A stretch of 64,000 nt of DNA from an uncultured Bryobacteraceae bacterium (GCA_937920635.1 CAKZUE010000046.1:26101-90100), one strand, 5' to 3'; positions 44,209 through 53,410 are shown, counted from the stretch's first letter. The notes: a model not told the origin generated them from the letters alone. A program made the numbers and translations.

Positions 44209-44790
44209 TCAGCAGCCGCCGGGCGCGCCTTCGGTCTCCATGAAGTAATAGGCGATCATGTGGCACACGATCATGTGCCCGTCCTCGATCCGGCCCATGT
44301 GCGGATCGGGCACGCGGATCTCGAGCTGCGCCAGCGGCCCGAGTCTGCCGCCATCGCGCCCGGTCAGCCCGATGGTGCGCATTCCGTTGGCGTTGGCCCA
44401 CTCGACGGCGCGCAGCACGTTGGGCGAATTGCCGGAGCCGCTGAGCGCGATGAGCACGTCGCCGGGCCGGGCGAAGTTCTTCAGCGGCTCGACGAAGACC
44501 TGTTCGTAGCTGACGTCGTTGGAGTATGCCGTCAGCGTGGGCAGGTTGTCGTTCAGCGCCAGGATGCGGAAGCGCTGCGGGCGGCCGTAGGAGCAGCCCT
44601 TGAGCACGTCGCAGACGAAGTGCGAGGCGGTGGCGGCGCTGCCGCCGTTGCCGCAGATGAACACGCCGCGGCCGGAATCGCGCGCCTCGCGCAGCCATTC
44701 GACGGCCTGCGCCACGCGGTCAAGCGGAATCCGCTGGAGCGTCTCCGACAGGCGCGCCTGGTAATCGGCGATGAACTGGTCGGCTTGCAT
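44209..44790 (-). CDS. gmhA: D-sedoheptulose-7-phosphate isomerase
   Basis: First step of ADP-heptose synthesis: sedoheptulose 7-phosphate to D-glycero-D-manno-heptose 7-phosphate; SIS-domain protein of 193 residues, the usual length. 'CGNGGSAATASHFVCDVLKG' binds the substrate phosphate, 'ALSGSGNSPNV' is the second SIS loop, and the C-terminal 'EDGHMIVCHMIAYYF' carries the metal or catalytic His/Glu. ATG 44790 lies 7 bp after the ROK gene, end of a four-gene unit. Confidence 0.88.
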   Translation of the reverse strand: MQADQFIADYQARLSETLQRIPLDRVAQAVEWLREARDSGRGVFICGNGGSAATASHFVCDVLKGCSYGRPQRFRILALNDNLPTLTAYSNDVSYEQVFVEPLKNFARPGDVLIALSGSGNSPNVLRAVEWANANGMRTIGLTGRDGGRLGPLAQLEIRVPDPHMGRIEDGHMIVCHMIAYYFMETEGAPGGC

Positions 44791-44797
44791 TCTTCTC

Positions 44798-45655
44798 CTA
44801 TTGTCCCTGAGCTTCGCGGCCCAGCTCGTAGGCGCCCCACAGCACGCTGTCATCGCCGAGTGCCGCGGGCACGACGTCGAGCCGCGCACGGGACCACGCA
44901 GTGACCTGCCGGCGCAGCTCCGCGCGGAGAGGCACGAAGAGCGCATCGCCCGCCTTGCTGATGCCGCCGCCGATGACGATGCGCGCCGGGTTCAGCAACA
45001 TGATGGCCGCCTTCAACCCGCGGGCGAGATCGACGACGTAGTCCTCAACGAACGCCGGATCCTGCATCAGCTCCTCCGCCGTGCGCCCGTAGTCGCGCTC
45101 GAGCCAGAGTCCGCAGCACATGCGCTCGAAGCAGCCGTTGGAGCCGCAAAGGCACGATGGGCCGTCCGGACGGATATTCAGATGTCCGATCTCGCCGGCA
45201 AAGGAATCCGCGCCCCGGTAGACGCCGGACTCGAGCAGAATGCCGCCGCCGATGCCGGTCGACAGCGTCATGTAGAACAGCGGCCGGAAGCCCTGCCCCG
45301 CGCCGTGCATGCCCTCGCCGAGCGCGCCCGCGTTGGCGTCATTGTCCATCAGAACCGGCGCGCCGAACTCCTGGCGCAACCACGCGGGCAGGTCGAACCC
45401 CTGCCAGCCGCCGACATGCGTCGACAGCACCACCTGCTGGGACGGAAAGTCCACTGGCCCGCCGAAGCCCACGCCGATGGCGGTGAATTCTTCTTCCGCG
45501 CGCCAGGCGCGGCCGATCTGGCGCAACTGATCGAGCATCCACTCGCGCCCGCCCTCGCGGTCGGTGCGGCGCGACTCCCGGCGCGTCATGCGGCCGCCCT
45601 GAAACAGCGCGGCGCTGAACTTGGTGCCGCCGATGTCGATGGCGAAGATGCTCAT
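44798..45655 (-). CDS. ROK-family sugar kinase
   Basis: Kinase of 285 residues. The ATP loop 'IDIGGTKFSAAL', catalytic 'MDNDANAGALGE' Asp, 'STGIGGGIL' and the zinc cluster 'CLCGSNGCFE' are all present, with ExGH as 'GEIGHL'. Glucokinase-like substrates are usual. In this operon, between a heptose kinase and a heptose isomerase, it may act on a heptose or hexose precursor, which is unproven. It overlaps the PfkB gene by 4 bp. No DNA-binding domain, so it is not a ROK repressor. Confidence 0.85.
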   Translation of the reverse strand: MSIFAIDIGGTKFSAALFQGGRMTRRESRRTDREGGREWMLDQLRQIGRAWRAEEEFTAIGVGFGGPVDFPSQQVVLSTHVGGWQGFDLPAWLRQEFGAPVLMDNDANAGALGEGMHGAGQGFRPLFYMTLSTGIGGGILLESGVYRGADSFAGEIGHLNIRPDGPSCLCGSNGCFERMCCGLWLERDYGRTAEELMQDPAFVEDYVVDLARGLKAAIMLLNPARIVIGGGISKAGDALFVPLRAELRRQVTAWSRARLDVVPAALGDDSVLWGAYELGREAQGQ

Positions 45656-46641
45656 GGCTGCCCGAGCCTCCCGGCTGCGGCGAGCACTTCATCCGGCGAG
45701 GCCGTGCCCGTGCCGGGCTTCATGATGGTGATCGAAGCGACGAGATGGCCGAACAGCGCCGCCTCCCGCGGCGAGGCCCCCGCGCAGAGGGCGAGCGCCG
45801 CGCCGGCCGAAAAGCTGTCTCCTGCCCCGCAAATGTCCACCGGATTCTCCACGCGCTCCGTGGGGACCCGTTCCGTGCCGTGCTCGTCAGCCAGCGTCAC
45901 GCCGTCTCCGCCGTGCGTGATCATCACGAGCGGCGCGGCGGTGATGCGGCGCAATTGCGCATAATCCGGCTCCGGCAGCCCGAGCCTTTCGCACGCCTCG
46001 CGCGCCTCACGCTCGTTGGGCTTCAGTACAACTCCGCGGAACTGCTCAATGTGCATGCGCGAGTCGACCCAGATGAGCAGGCCGGGCCGGCGCAATGCGA
46101 GCAGTTCGAGCCTGTCGCGCATCCGCGGCGTGACCACCGCGCCCGAAGCCGTCTCCATCTGGTCCGATACGAGAATCACGTCGAATTCCGCCGCTGCCGC
46201 CTCCAGCCGCCTCAGAATCTCGTCCTCCACCTCGCGCGGCGGCGGGAAGGTGACGAAGTCCACGCGTCCGAGGTCTTCCACTTCGGTGTACGTGTTGATG
46301 AGCTTCGTGTAGGTGAAAGTCTGCCCCGGCGCGGTCACCAGCAGCGAATCGTCGATGCCGCGTCGGGCCAGCGCGGCGCGCAGCTCGTAGCCGTGGCCGT
46401 CATCGGCGATGGAGCCGAGCACGGCCACGCGCCCGCAGCCGAGCGCGGCGAGGTTCGACGCCACTGTGCCGCCGGCGCCGGGCGTGCATTCCGTGCTGAC
46501 TACGGCGATGCGGTCGAGACCTGTCTCGCGCGAGGGCTCGGTGAGCCGCGGATCGTAACGGCACCAGCGGTCCAGGCAGATGTCGCCGGCGACCAGCGCG
46601 CGCAGCCGTGGAATGGCGGCGAGGATTTCGGCTGGCGTCAT
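45652..46641 (-). CDS. hldA: Heptose-7-phosphate kinase (HldA/HldE kinase domain, PfkB family)
   Basis: Phosphorylates D-glycero-D-manno-heptose 7-phosphate at C1; 329 residues, matching the stand-alone kinase half of HldE. 'ALVAGDICLDRWCRYDPR' opens the protein, 'PGAGGTVASNLAALG' binds the sugar, 'VVLKPNEREA' is mid-fold, and the catalytic 'DICGAGDSFSAGAALAL' is the PfkB signature. The matching adenylyltransferase half is encoded separately at 56906-57385 on the same strand. Overlaps of 4 bp with both neighbours imply strict co-translation. A ribokinase-like alternative is less likely given gmhA. Confidence 0.8.
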   Translation of the reverse strand: MTPAEILAAIPRLRALVAGDICLDRWCRYDPRLTEPSRETGLDRIAVVSTECTPGAGGTVASNLAALGCGRVAVLGSIADDGHGYELRAALARRGIDDSLLVTAPGQTFTYTKLINTYTEVEDLGRVDFVTFPPPREVEDEILRRLEAAAAEFDVILVSDQMETASGAVVTPRMRDRLELLALRRPGLLIWVDSRMHIEQFRGVVLKPNEREAREACERLGLPEPDYAQLRRITAAPLVMITHGGDGVTLADEHGTERVPTERVENPVDICGAGDSFSAGAALALCAGASPREAALFGHLVASITIMKPGTGTASPDEVLAAAGRLGQP

Positions 46642-47618
46642 CGGCCTTCCTCCAGTGCCTGGAGCAATGCCGCGCGCAGCGCGGGAAACGTGGCGCGGTG
46701 GTCGCCGCAGAAGTAAAAGCTCTCGCCGCCGTCGGCCACGGTGCGCACCAGCATGGTCTTGTGCGGGCGGAAATAATAGCCGGGATCGGTCTTTGGAAGT
46801 TCGCGGCGGAAGTCCCCGCGGATCGGGACGAGATCAAACACGGCGGTGGTGAAATGTTGGATGACGCGCCCTTCCTGATGGGCCACGTTGCGGGCCATCG
46901 CCAGCGCCTTCAGGTACACCTCCGGCCCCATGATGGCCGAGCCGAACGACAGCAGCACGCCTCCTTCGAGCCCCTCCACGACGCGGGCGAAGATCAGGAA
47001 GTCCCGGTAGCTTGCTTCGCCCAGGGCGGCCCCGTCGCAGTTCGGGTGCTCATGCAGGATGTCGTAGCCGATGCCGGCGTGGATGGTGACGGGCACGCCG
47101 CAGCGGTATGCGGCGGCGAGCACGCTCCAGTCGCGGCAAGGGAAGTCCGATTCGAGAATGCGTCTGCCGGCGTGCTCGCCCAGCCCTTCGCCGGAAGCCG
47201 CCGCATCGCGGATCCAGCCGTTCAGTTCGCCCGTTTCACGCCACAGCCCGAACTGCCCCTCGCGGATGTAACGCGCGACGCTTTCGGTGGTGGCGCCGAT
47301 GCGGGCGAGCTCGTAGTCGTGGATCATGCCGGCGCCGTTCATGGCGATCACGGAGAGCGCGCCGCGCTCCAGCAGGTCGATGATATGGCGGTTGGTGCCG
47401 GCGCGCAGCAGATGGGCGCCCATCATCAGAATCCTCGCCGCGCCGCGCCGTTGCGCCGCCGCCCACCGCTGCGCCACCGCGGGCAGGTCCGGATGCTCAA
47501 AGGGCGGCGGAGCATCTTCGAGCCGCAGCCAGCGGCTGATGTGGAGATCGTGGCTGCGCTCCGCGAGCGGCAGGATTCTCAGCCGCGAACGGTCGAAGAT
47601 GGAGAAGCGTGAAGCCAT
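46638..47618 (-). CDS. Deoxyhypusine-synthase-like protein of the heptose operon; function unknown
   Basis: Cytosolic protein of 326 residues. The segments 'GAHLLRAGTNRHIIDLLERG', 'IAMNGAGMIHDYELARIGATTE' and 'IHAGIGYDILHEHPNCDG' resemble the bacterial deoxyhypusine/homospermidine-synthase-like fold, which binds NAD. The eukaryotic active-site lysine motif (GGGVVKHH) is not present, so hypusine chemistry is unlikely. 'FGSAIMGPEVYLKALAMARN' is strongly conserved-looking. First gene of a unit with HldA, ROK kinase and GmhA, overlapping HldA by 4 bp. A role in heptose or sugar-nucleotide metabolism is inferred from this coupling only. Confidence 0.6.
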   Translation of the reverse strand: MASRFSIFDRSRLRILPLAERSHDLHISRWLRLEDAPPPFEHPDLPAVAQRWAAAQRRGAARILMMGAHLLRAGTNRHIIDLLERGALSVIAMNGAGMIHDYELARIGATTESVARYIREGQFGLWRETGELNGWIRDAAASGEGLGEHAGRRILESDFPCRDWSVLAAAYRCGVPVTIHAGIGYDILHEHPNCDGAALGEASYRDFLIFARVVEGLEGGVLLSFGSAIMGPEVYLKALAMARNVAHQEGRVIQHFTTAVFDLVPIRGDFRRELPKTDPGYYFRPHKTMLVRTVADGGESFYFCGDHRATFPALRAALLQALEEGR

Positions 47619-47669
47619 AGTCGGTACAACATTTCAGTAAATCACACATCAACGCCTGAACTTGCGGCG

Positions 47670-48338
47670 TCAGAGCCAGTATTCGAAACGTCCGGTGGCA
47701 AGCACCCACGCGCACAGGCAGGCGTTGGTGACGGCGTGGGCGAGGATCAGGTCCGCGAGATTCCGCGTCCTGACCATCCATGCGTTGTAGGCGATGCCCG
47801 CCAGCAGTCCGACTTCCCAATACGAGCCGTGCTCCAGCGCGAACAGCGCCGCCGTGATCCAGAAGGCGCGCGCATGCCAGGAACCCAGCGGCACCCGCTC
47901 GAAATCGGGGTTTTCGATCCACCGCATCATCCATCCCCGCCAGAAGAGCTCTTCCACGATGGGGACGAGCAGAACGGCGCGGGCGATGCGCATGGCGAGG
48001 ACGGCTGGATCCTGAAGCGCCCCGGGCGACAGGCCGGCTCTGGCCTCGCCGAAGAGGGGGTTCGAGAACAGCCAGTGAGCCCGCCAGCCTGGCCACAGCG
48101 TATCGGGGGCGATCCAGATCACGAAGACGGCAACGCCGAAGACGAATGAAGCCCACGGCGAGGAAGGCTGGAACCGGAGGAGCCGCCGGCTGAAGAGCCA
48201 GACCGAAGCAAGGCCCGAGAGCAGCCAGAAAGAGAGCTCCGCCCGGGGGGCCAGCCCGAGCTTTGGAAGCACGGCCAGGCACAGGATGAAGTAGAGGAAC
48301 GGCGCCACCCACGGCGCCGCCGGGTGCTTCAGCAGCAT
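47670..48338 (-). CDS. CPBP-family membrane protease (CAAX-protease-related)
   Basis: Integral membrane protein of 222 residues with about six helices. All Abi/CPBP motifs are found: E129-E130 and R134 (EELFWR), H170 (FALEH) and H201/N205 (HAVTN). The VPIVEELFWRGWM form is like the CAAX-protease-related proteins that travel with exosortase/PEP-CTERM systems. The gene starts 4 bp after the TPR lipoprotein gene, supporting that link. No exosortase gene is in the window. The substrate is unknown. Confidence 0.8.
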   Translation of the reverse strand: MLLKHPAAPWVAPFLYFILCLAVLPKLGLAPRAELSFWLLSGLASVWLFSRRLLRFQPSSPWASFVFGVAVFVIWIAPDTLWPGWRAHWLFSNPLFGEARAGLSPGALQDPAVLAMRIARAVLLVPIVEELFWRGWMMRWIENPDFERVPLGSWHARAFWITAALFALEHGSYWEVGLLAGIAYNAWMVRTRNLADLILAHAVTNACLCAWVLATGRFEYWL

Positions 48339-48342
48339 CGGC

Positions 48343-50676
48343 TCAGCCGGCCCGGGACAGGGCTTCCTGGATCCTTTGCGCGTCCTCCTTCGACGGGTTG
48401 AGAGAGAGCGCAGTCTGCAAGCTCTGCCTGGCGGCGGTGCGGTCTCCCTTTTGCAGGAGCGCGAGCCCGAGGTGATAGTGGAACAGCGGGTTGCGCGGCT
48501 GTTTGGCGATGAGCGGCTTCAGGAGAGAAATGGCCGTGTCGTTGAGGTTTTTCCGGATGTAGACCCAGGCCAGCGTGTCGGTGACGTCGTCGCTTGTCGG
48601 GGCGCGCTGCTGCGCGCGCTGCGCGTAGGTGAGCGCGGTGTCGAGATCCTTCCCCATGTCGGCGTACCGGTAGGCGAGGTTGTTGAGCGCAATCAGGTGG
48701 TTGGGATCCTGCTTCAGCAGGGCTTCATACAACGGGATGGCGGAGCGCCAGTCGCCCAGGGCTTCATGGGTGAGGGCAAGCTGAAGGGCGAGGCCCGGAT
48801 AAGCGGCATTGCGGGCGTAAGCCTGTTTGAGCAGATCGAGCGATGCGTTGATCTGGCCCTTGCGCCGCAGGACTTCGGCCAGGCGCATGGTGATGTCGAT
48901 GTTGTTCGGATCCAGGGCCAGCAGGGCGCGGAACTGCTGCTCGGCCGTATCAAGCTGATTCACGCGCATGGCGGTGTTGGCGACAGCCAGCTTGAGCCCT
49001 GGCTGGTCCGGATTCTTGCGGTACGCCTCCTGCACCAGGCGCATGGCGTCAGCCTGGCGGTTGGTGCGCAGCATGACCTCGGCGATGGCGAACAGCAGCC
49101 TCAAGTCGTTGGGGAAGCGCTGCTGCAGCGCGCGGAACTGCTGCTCGGCTTCCGGAAAGCGCCGCTCGACGAAATTGACGATGGCCAGTTGGTATTTGAG
49201 ATCAGGGTTGTCGGGGGTGTCCTTCAGATAGTTGTTGATGTCGATCCTGGCCTGGTTCGTATTGCCGCTGGCCATCAGCCCGTTCACGCGCAGGATGCGG
49301 GCGGCGAGGTTGGCCGGATCATAGGAGAGAATGTCGTCGGCGGAGGAGACCGCTTTGCCGGCCTCTCCTTTGGCCAGGGCGATCTGGCCCAGCCCGAGAT
49401 GGGCGGCGGTGAGGTACCTGGAGACCTTGACGGCTTCCGAGTACTGGGCGCGCGCGGCGTCGAGTTCGCCCCGGGAGTGATAGGCGCGGCCCAGATTATA
49501 CCGGATGACCGCGTTGTTGGGCTCCTTCGAAATCAATTGCTGGAGGTCCTTGACCGCCGCATCGAACTGCTCCTTGCTGCCGAAATTCAGCCACAGGGAA
49601 GCGCGCATGGAGATGGCGCCATTGTTGGAAGGATCCTCCTGAACGGCCGTTTCCGCCAGGCGGATGGCCTCTTCCCGTTTTTGCTGAGACAGCAGGGCGG
49701 GGATCATTTTCAGCCGGAATTCCGTTTTTTGAGCAGGGAATTTCTCGATTCCGGAAGCGTATGTCTCATAGGCTTTCTGGGGCTCCCGGAGCCGGAGATA
49801 GGTGTCGCCCACGCGCTTCAGCAGAGCGGCGTCGGCGTCCCGGCTGGCGGCGAGTTCGGCCAGCGCGCGCATCGCCTCGTCCTTGCGCTGTGTGGCGAAG
49901 AGAAACTCGGCGCGGTCCACCTTGTAGGCGGCCACCTGGGGATTGGACTGGATGAGCCTGTCAATGACCGCGTCGGCATCCTTCAGACGGTTCTGCTGGA
50001 GGTAGAGGCGGCTCAGGAACCAGTAAGCGCCGGCGGCGGCGGGCGAGTCCTGGATGATTTCCCTGGCGTATTTTTCGGCCTCTTCCAGTTGGCCCACCTG
50101 CGCCATGGTCTGCACCATGGCCAGCCTCAGTTCCGGCTGCTTCGGTTTGACAGCGTCCGCCTTCTTGAAAAATTCGATGGCGCGGAACAGGTGCTCCTGC
50201 GTCTTGTCGGACGTATCGCTGAGATTGAGGAAGGCGCGGAGCCGGAGAGCCTGGAAGGAGTTGGGGTTCTTCGACGCCAGCGATGATGCCAGATCCTCGA
50301 CCTCGCGCAGCAGGAGCGGATCCTTCTTGGGCGAGAGAACGTAGGCCGCCAGGTAAATGTCGGCCAGTTTGCCGGCGGGCTCCTCGGGGTCGGGATAGAG
50401 CTCGACCGCGCGCCGGTAAGCCGCCACAGCCTGTGCGGGCATGCCTCGCCGCATCTCGGCGTCGCCCAGCCGCAGGTAGGCCTCGCCGAAGCGCGCGTCG
50501 CGCTTCAGGGCGTTGCGGTACATGATGATGGCTTCTTTGAACTTGCCCTGCTGTGCGTAGCGGTTCCCGTTTTCCAGGTATCTGCGCTTGGCCTTCTCCG
50601 GATCCCGGCCGCAGGATGCGGCAAACAGCAGGATGGCGGACAGCAGGATTGCCCACGCTCCGCTTCGTTTCGTCAT
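48343..50676 (-). CDS. TPR-repeat lipoprotein (PEP-CTERM/PrsT-like)
   Basis: Lipoprotein of 777 residues: leader MTKRSGAWAILLSAILLFAASC with lipobox AASC. More than fifteen tetratricopeptide units follow (for example 'EAIIMYRNALKRDARFGEAYLRLG', 'IALNNLAYRYADMGKDLDTALTYA' type helices), filling the chain. The repeat count, the lipid anchor and the pairing with a CPBP protease match the TPR lipoprotein of exopolysaccharide/exosortase loci. ATG 50676 is fixed by GGAGGAAGG just upstream. A scaffold for polysaccharide export is a reasonable inference. Confidence 0.82.
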   Translation of the reverse strand: MTKRSGAWAILLSAILLFAASCGRDPEKAKRRYLENGNRYAQQGKFKEAIIMYRNALKRDARFGEAYLRLGDAEMRRGMPAQAVAAYRRAVELYPDPEEPAGKLADIYLAAYVLSPKKDPLLLREVEDLASSLASKNPNSFQALRLRAFLNLSDTSDKTQEHLFRAIEFFKKADAVKPKQPELRLAMVQTMAQVGQLEEAEKYAREIIQDSPAAAGAYWFLSRLYLQQNRLKDADAVIDRLIQSNPQVAAYKVDRAEFLFATQRKDEAMRALAELAASRDADAALLKRVGDTYLRLREPQKAYETYASGIEKFPAQKTEFRLKMIPALLSQQKREEAIRLAETAVQEDPSNNGAISMRASLWLNFGSKEQFDAAVKDLQQLISKEPNNAVIRYNLGRAYHSRGELDAARAQYSEAVKVSRYLTAAHLGLGQIALAKGEAGKAVSSADDILSYDPANLAARILRVNGLMASGNTNQARIDINNYLKDTPDNPDLKYQLAIVNFVERRFPEAEQQFRALQQRFPNDLRLLFAIAEVMLRTNRQADAMRLVQEAYRKNPDQPGLKLAVANTAMRVNQLDTAEQQFRALLALDPNNIDITMRLAEVLRRKGQINASLDLLKQAYARNAAYPGLALQLALTHEALGDWRSAIPLYEALLKQDPNHLIALNNLAYRYADMGKDLDTALTYAQRAQQRAPTSDDVTDTLAWVYIRKNLNDTAISLLKPLIAKQPRNPLFHYHLGLALLQKGDRTAARQSLQTALSLNPSKEDAQRIQEALSRAG

Positions 50677-50792
50677 CGTTCGTCCTTCCTCCATACAGGC
50701 GCCGTCTCACAGGCCCGCTTCATTTGTTCTTATTGAGCATAACCCGGAACGGAGGGCCGGACGAGCCCGCCCTTTACTGGTACCGGAGCGGT

Positions 50793-51191
50793 TCAAAGAA
50801 GCGCTGCGTCCAGCCGCTGGGGCTCCTCTTCCGCCGCCCCATCTGGCGCGGCCGGCGCATGGGCCGCCGCGGGACCGGCGCCGAGGAACTCGAGCAGCGC
50901 GTCCAGCTTGCCGTCGAACAGGGAATCGGTCAGTTCGCGCACGGCCAGAGAGCGGATTTCATCCTCGGACACCATCGCTTTATACAAGAAGGACCGGCCC
51001 ACTTTCCGGCGCGTCAGGACGCCTTTGCGCGTGAGGCGGTCGAGCATCGTCATCACCGTGGTGTAGGCCAGCGGCTTCTGCGGGGCCAGCCAGTCGCGTA
51101 CGGACTGGACATTGGCCTCGCCCAGCCGCCACAGCGCCGTCAGGCAGCGGAGTTCGAGCGGCGGCGGAATGGCCCGGGCAGTCCGTGGCAT
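50793..51191 (-). CDS. BlaI/MecI/CopY-family repressor
   Basis: Winged-helix repressor of 132 residues ('LELRCLTALWRLGEANVQSV', 'YTTVMTMLDRLTRKGVLTRR', 'GRSFLYKAMVSEDE'). The partner sensor protease BlaR1, which would cleave it, is not next to it. The C-terminal 25 residues are Ala/Pro-rich and unlike the usual dimer helix. It begins 2 bp after the YhaM-like gene and ends 117 bp before the TPR lipoprotein gene, so control of the downstream unit is possible. Confidence 0.88.
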   Translation of the reverse strand: MPRTARAIPPPLELRCLTALWRLGEANVQSVRDWLAPQKPLAYTTVMTMLDRLTRKGVLTRRKVGRSFLYKAMVSEDEIRSLAVRELTDSLFDGKLDALLEFLGAGPAAAHAPAAPDGAAEEEPQRLDAALL

Positions 51192-51193
51192 GC

Positions 51194-52252
51194 CTATTGC
51201 CCTTTCCCGCCGTCCAGCGCCGAAAGCAGCGCCTGAGCGAATTGCGAGGACTTCTGCTTCGGTCCCGCCGCCGGGGCCGGCCTTGGCTGCGGGTCAGGCT
51301 GCTGGAGGTACTTCTCGCGGTCCAGAAGGCTGCGCTCCAATGCCGCATTGTAGCCTGTCCAGACGCTGTCCGAGTCCTTCTCGCGCTCCAGCGAGGTCTG
51401 GATGGCGGCCATCTTCGAGTCGGTGAGGTCGATCAGGTGCAGCAGCATCGCCTCGGGATAACACGGCAGCCTGGGGCTGCCGAACTCGAGCTGCCCGTGG
51501 TGGCTCAGAATCAGGTGTTCCAGCAGGTTGCGCAGCTTGGGAGGAAAGTCCGGCGGAAGGTGATCGGCGACGATGCGGAGCCCGATCTGGATGTGGCCGA
51601 CCAGGCCGCCCTCCACCGTGTAGGAGAAGCTGCGGGAATACTCGAGTTCGCGGATCTTGCCGATGTCGTGCAACAGCACGCCCGCCAGCAGCAGATCCAG
51701 GTCGATGCCCGGATAGTGAGACGCGAAAAAGCGGGCCAGCGCGCACATGCTCAGCACATGTTCCAGCAGCCCGCCGATCCAGGCGTGGTGGATGCCCTTG
51801 GCGGCGGGCGCGCGGCGGTAGGCCTCCGCGATCTCGCGATCACCGAAGATGGCGTGCAGCAACGCCTTCAGGTGCGGGTTCGCGATCGAAGCGATGGTCT
51901 GCTCCAGCTCGCGCCACATCTCTTCGGGCGCACGCCGGGAGACGGGCAGGAAGTCGCTCACGTCCACCTCGCCCTCGGGGATGCGCTGGAGGGAGTGCAC
52001 GGTCAACTGAGTCCTGCCCTGGTAGAGAAGCGTCTGGCCGCGCACGCGGACGAAGTCGTCGCGGTCGAAGGTCTCCGCGACGTCGGCGACGTTGTCCCAC
52101 ATCTTGGCCTCGACTTCGCCGGAGCGGTCCATCAGCACCAGCGACAGATACGGCTCGCCGGTTTTCTTCTGCCGGACGTCCTTCGACTGCACCAGAAACA
52201 CGCCCTGGACGGTTTGCCCCGGGGCGAGGTCGCTGCACATGGGGGACTTCAT
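51194..52252 (-). CDS. YhaM-like 3'-5' exoribonuclease (OB plus HD domains)
   Basis: Protein of 352 residues. An OB-fold nucleic-acid domain (about 8-95, 'GVFLVQSKDVRQKKTGEPYLSLVLMD') is followed by a phosphohydrolase HD domain with 'LLEHVLSMCALA', 'LLLAGVLLHDIGKIREL' (HD at about 194-195) and 'LILSHHG'. This order is that of YhaM/CBF1, which degrades RNA or DNA from the 3' end. The Pro/Gln-rich tail is extra. It sits between the SurA-like and BlaI-like genes in a tightly spaced leftward run. Confidence 0.82.
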   Translation of the reverse strand: MKSPMCSDLAPGQTVQGVFLVQSKDVRQKKTGEPYLSLVLMDRSGEVEAKMWDNVADVAETFDRDDFVRVRGQTLLYQGRTQLTVHSLQRIPEGEVDVSDFLPVSRRAPEEMWRELEQTIASIANPHLKALLHAIFGDREIAEAYRRAPAAKGIHHAWIGGLLEHVLSMCALARFFASHYPGIDLDLLLAGVLLHDIGKIRELEYSRSFSYTVEGGLVGHIQIGLRIVADHLPPDFPPKLRNLLEHLILSHHGQLEFGSPRLPCYPEAMLLHLIDLTDSKMAAIQTSLEREKDSDSVWTGYNAALERSLLDREKYLQQPDPQPRPAPAAGPKQKSSQFAQALLSALDGGKGQ

Positions 52253-52261
52253 GGGGAGATT

Positions 52262-53410
52262 TTACTTGCTGGAAGACTTGCTCGTGTCGGTGATGGAGGT
52301 GCCGGGAATGGGCAGGAAATACAACAGGCGCTTGAGGCGCGCCTGGGCTGCCACTTCTTCCTTGGTCACGGTCTCGGCGCGCAACAGCGCCGGATCGTTC
52401 CAGTCGGTTTTCTGCCCCGGCACGGCGCCGGAGTCCACCCACGGCTCGCGGATCTCGATAAAGGAGTTCTTCCGCAATTCGCTCAGATACTCGCGCACCT
52501 TCGGCATCATGATTTCGGAAGCGAGCCGGTCGCGGATCTCGCTCTCGACTTCGGACAGCTCCGCCAGTCCTTCCTTCTGGTGGTCTTCGACGCGCAGGAT
52601 GAGCCAGCCGGCGGGCACGCGGATCGGATCGGTGACGTGGCCTTTCTCCTTGTCCCAGACCAGCGCTTCCAGTTCGGGGCTCAGGATGCCTTTCTCAAAC
52701 GGGTCGAGGAGACCGCCCTGGCGCGCCGACACGGCTTCGGAGAACTCGCGCACCAGCTCCGTGAACCGCTCGCCTTTCCGCGCCCGGGCGACGATGTCCC
52801 GGGCTTTCTTTTCGGCTGCCGCCGCGCCCGCCTCGTCCATGCCCTGGGTGCTGACGAGGATTTCGCGCAGGATCACGCGCTCCTTGCGCTGGAACGACTC
52901 CTTGTTTTTCTCGTAATACTCCTCGATCTGACGCCGCGGGATGTTCACCTTGCTGTAGACTTCCTGCCCGACGACGCGCTGCGTGAGGAAATTGTTGCGA
53001 AGCTCGGCGCGGAAGTCCTCGTAGCTCAGGCCCGTGTTCTCGCGGATCCAGGCCTGGAACTTCTCCGGATCGGCGATCTTGTTCTCGGACTGGATCTGCG
53101 CCAGGTACTTGGTGACCTCGCTGTCGACGTTGACGTTGAGCTCTTTGCCGCGCTGGATGAGCAGCAGGTTGTCGATCTTATCCCGGAGCAGGTCCTTTTC
53201 CGCCTGCGCCAGGATTTGAGTGACCTCGGCGGGCGGCAGCTTGCGCTGCCTCAGGCTGGCTTCCAGCTCCTGCCGCGCGCGCGCCAGATCGGATCGCGTG
53301 ATGATGTCGCCGTTCACTTTGGCGACGATCTGCTCGACGATCGCCTGCTGTGCCGGACACAGGGAGACGGCAGCGATGGTGGCGCACAAGCCCAGCCGAA
53401 AAACGCTCAT
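52262..53410 (-). CDS. SurA-like periplasmic peptidyl-prolyl isomerase
   Basis: Exported chaperone/isomerase of 382 residues for outer-membrane protein folding. Leader MSVFRLGLCATIAAVSLCPAQQ, then the SurA N-domain ('VNGDIITRSDLARARQELE') and one parvulin domain at about 185-285 ('ILREILVSTQGMD', 'FTELVREFSEAVSARQGGLL', 'PIRVPAGWLILRVED'). Only one rotamase domain is seen, where E. coli SurA has two. The ATG 53410 has GATAAT six bases before it. YhaM-like follows after 9 bp and mfd lies 43 bp upstream. Confidence 0.85.
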   Translation of the reverse strand: MSVFRLGLCATIAAVSLCPAQQAIVEQIVAKVNGDIITRSDLARARQELEASLRQRKLPPAEVTQILAQAEKDLLRDKIDNLLLIQRGKELNVNVDSEVTKYLAQIQSENKIADPEKFQAWIRENTGLSYEDFRAELRNNFLTQRVVGQEVYSKVNIPRRQIEEYYEKNKESFQRKERVILREILVSTQGMDEAGAAAAEKKARDIVARARKGERFTELVREFSEAVSARQGGLLDPFEKGILSPELEALVWDKEKGHVTDPIRVPAGWLILRVEDHQKEGLAELSEVESEIRDRLASEIMMPKVREYLSELRKNSFIEIREPWVDSGAVPGQKTDWNDPALLRAETVTKEEVAAQARLKRLLYFLPIPGTSITDTSKSSSK

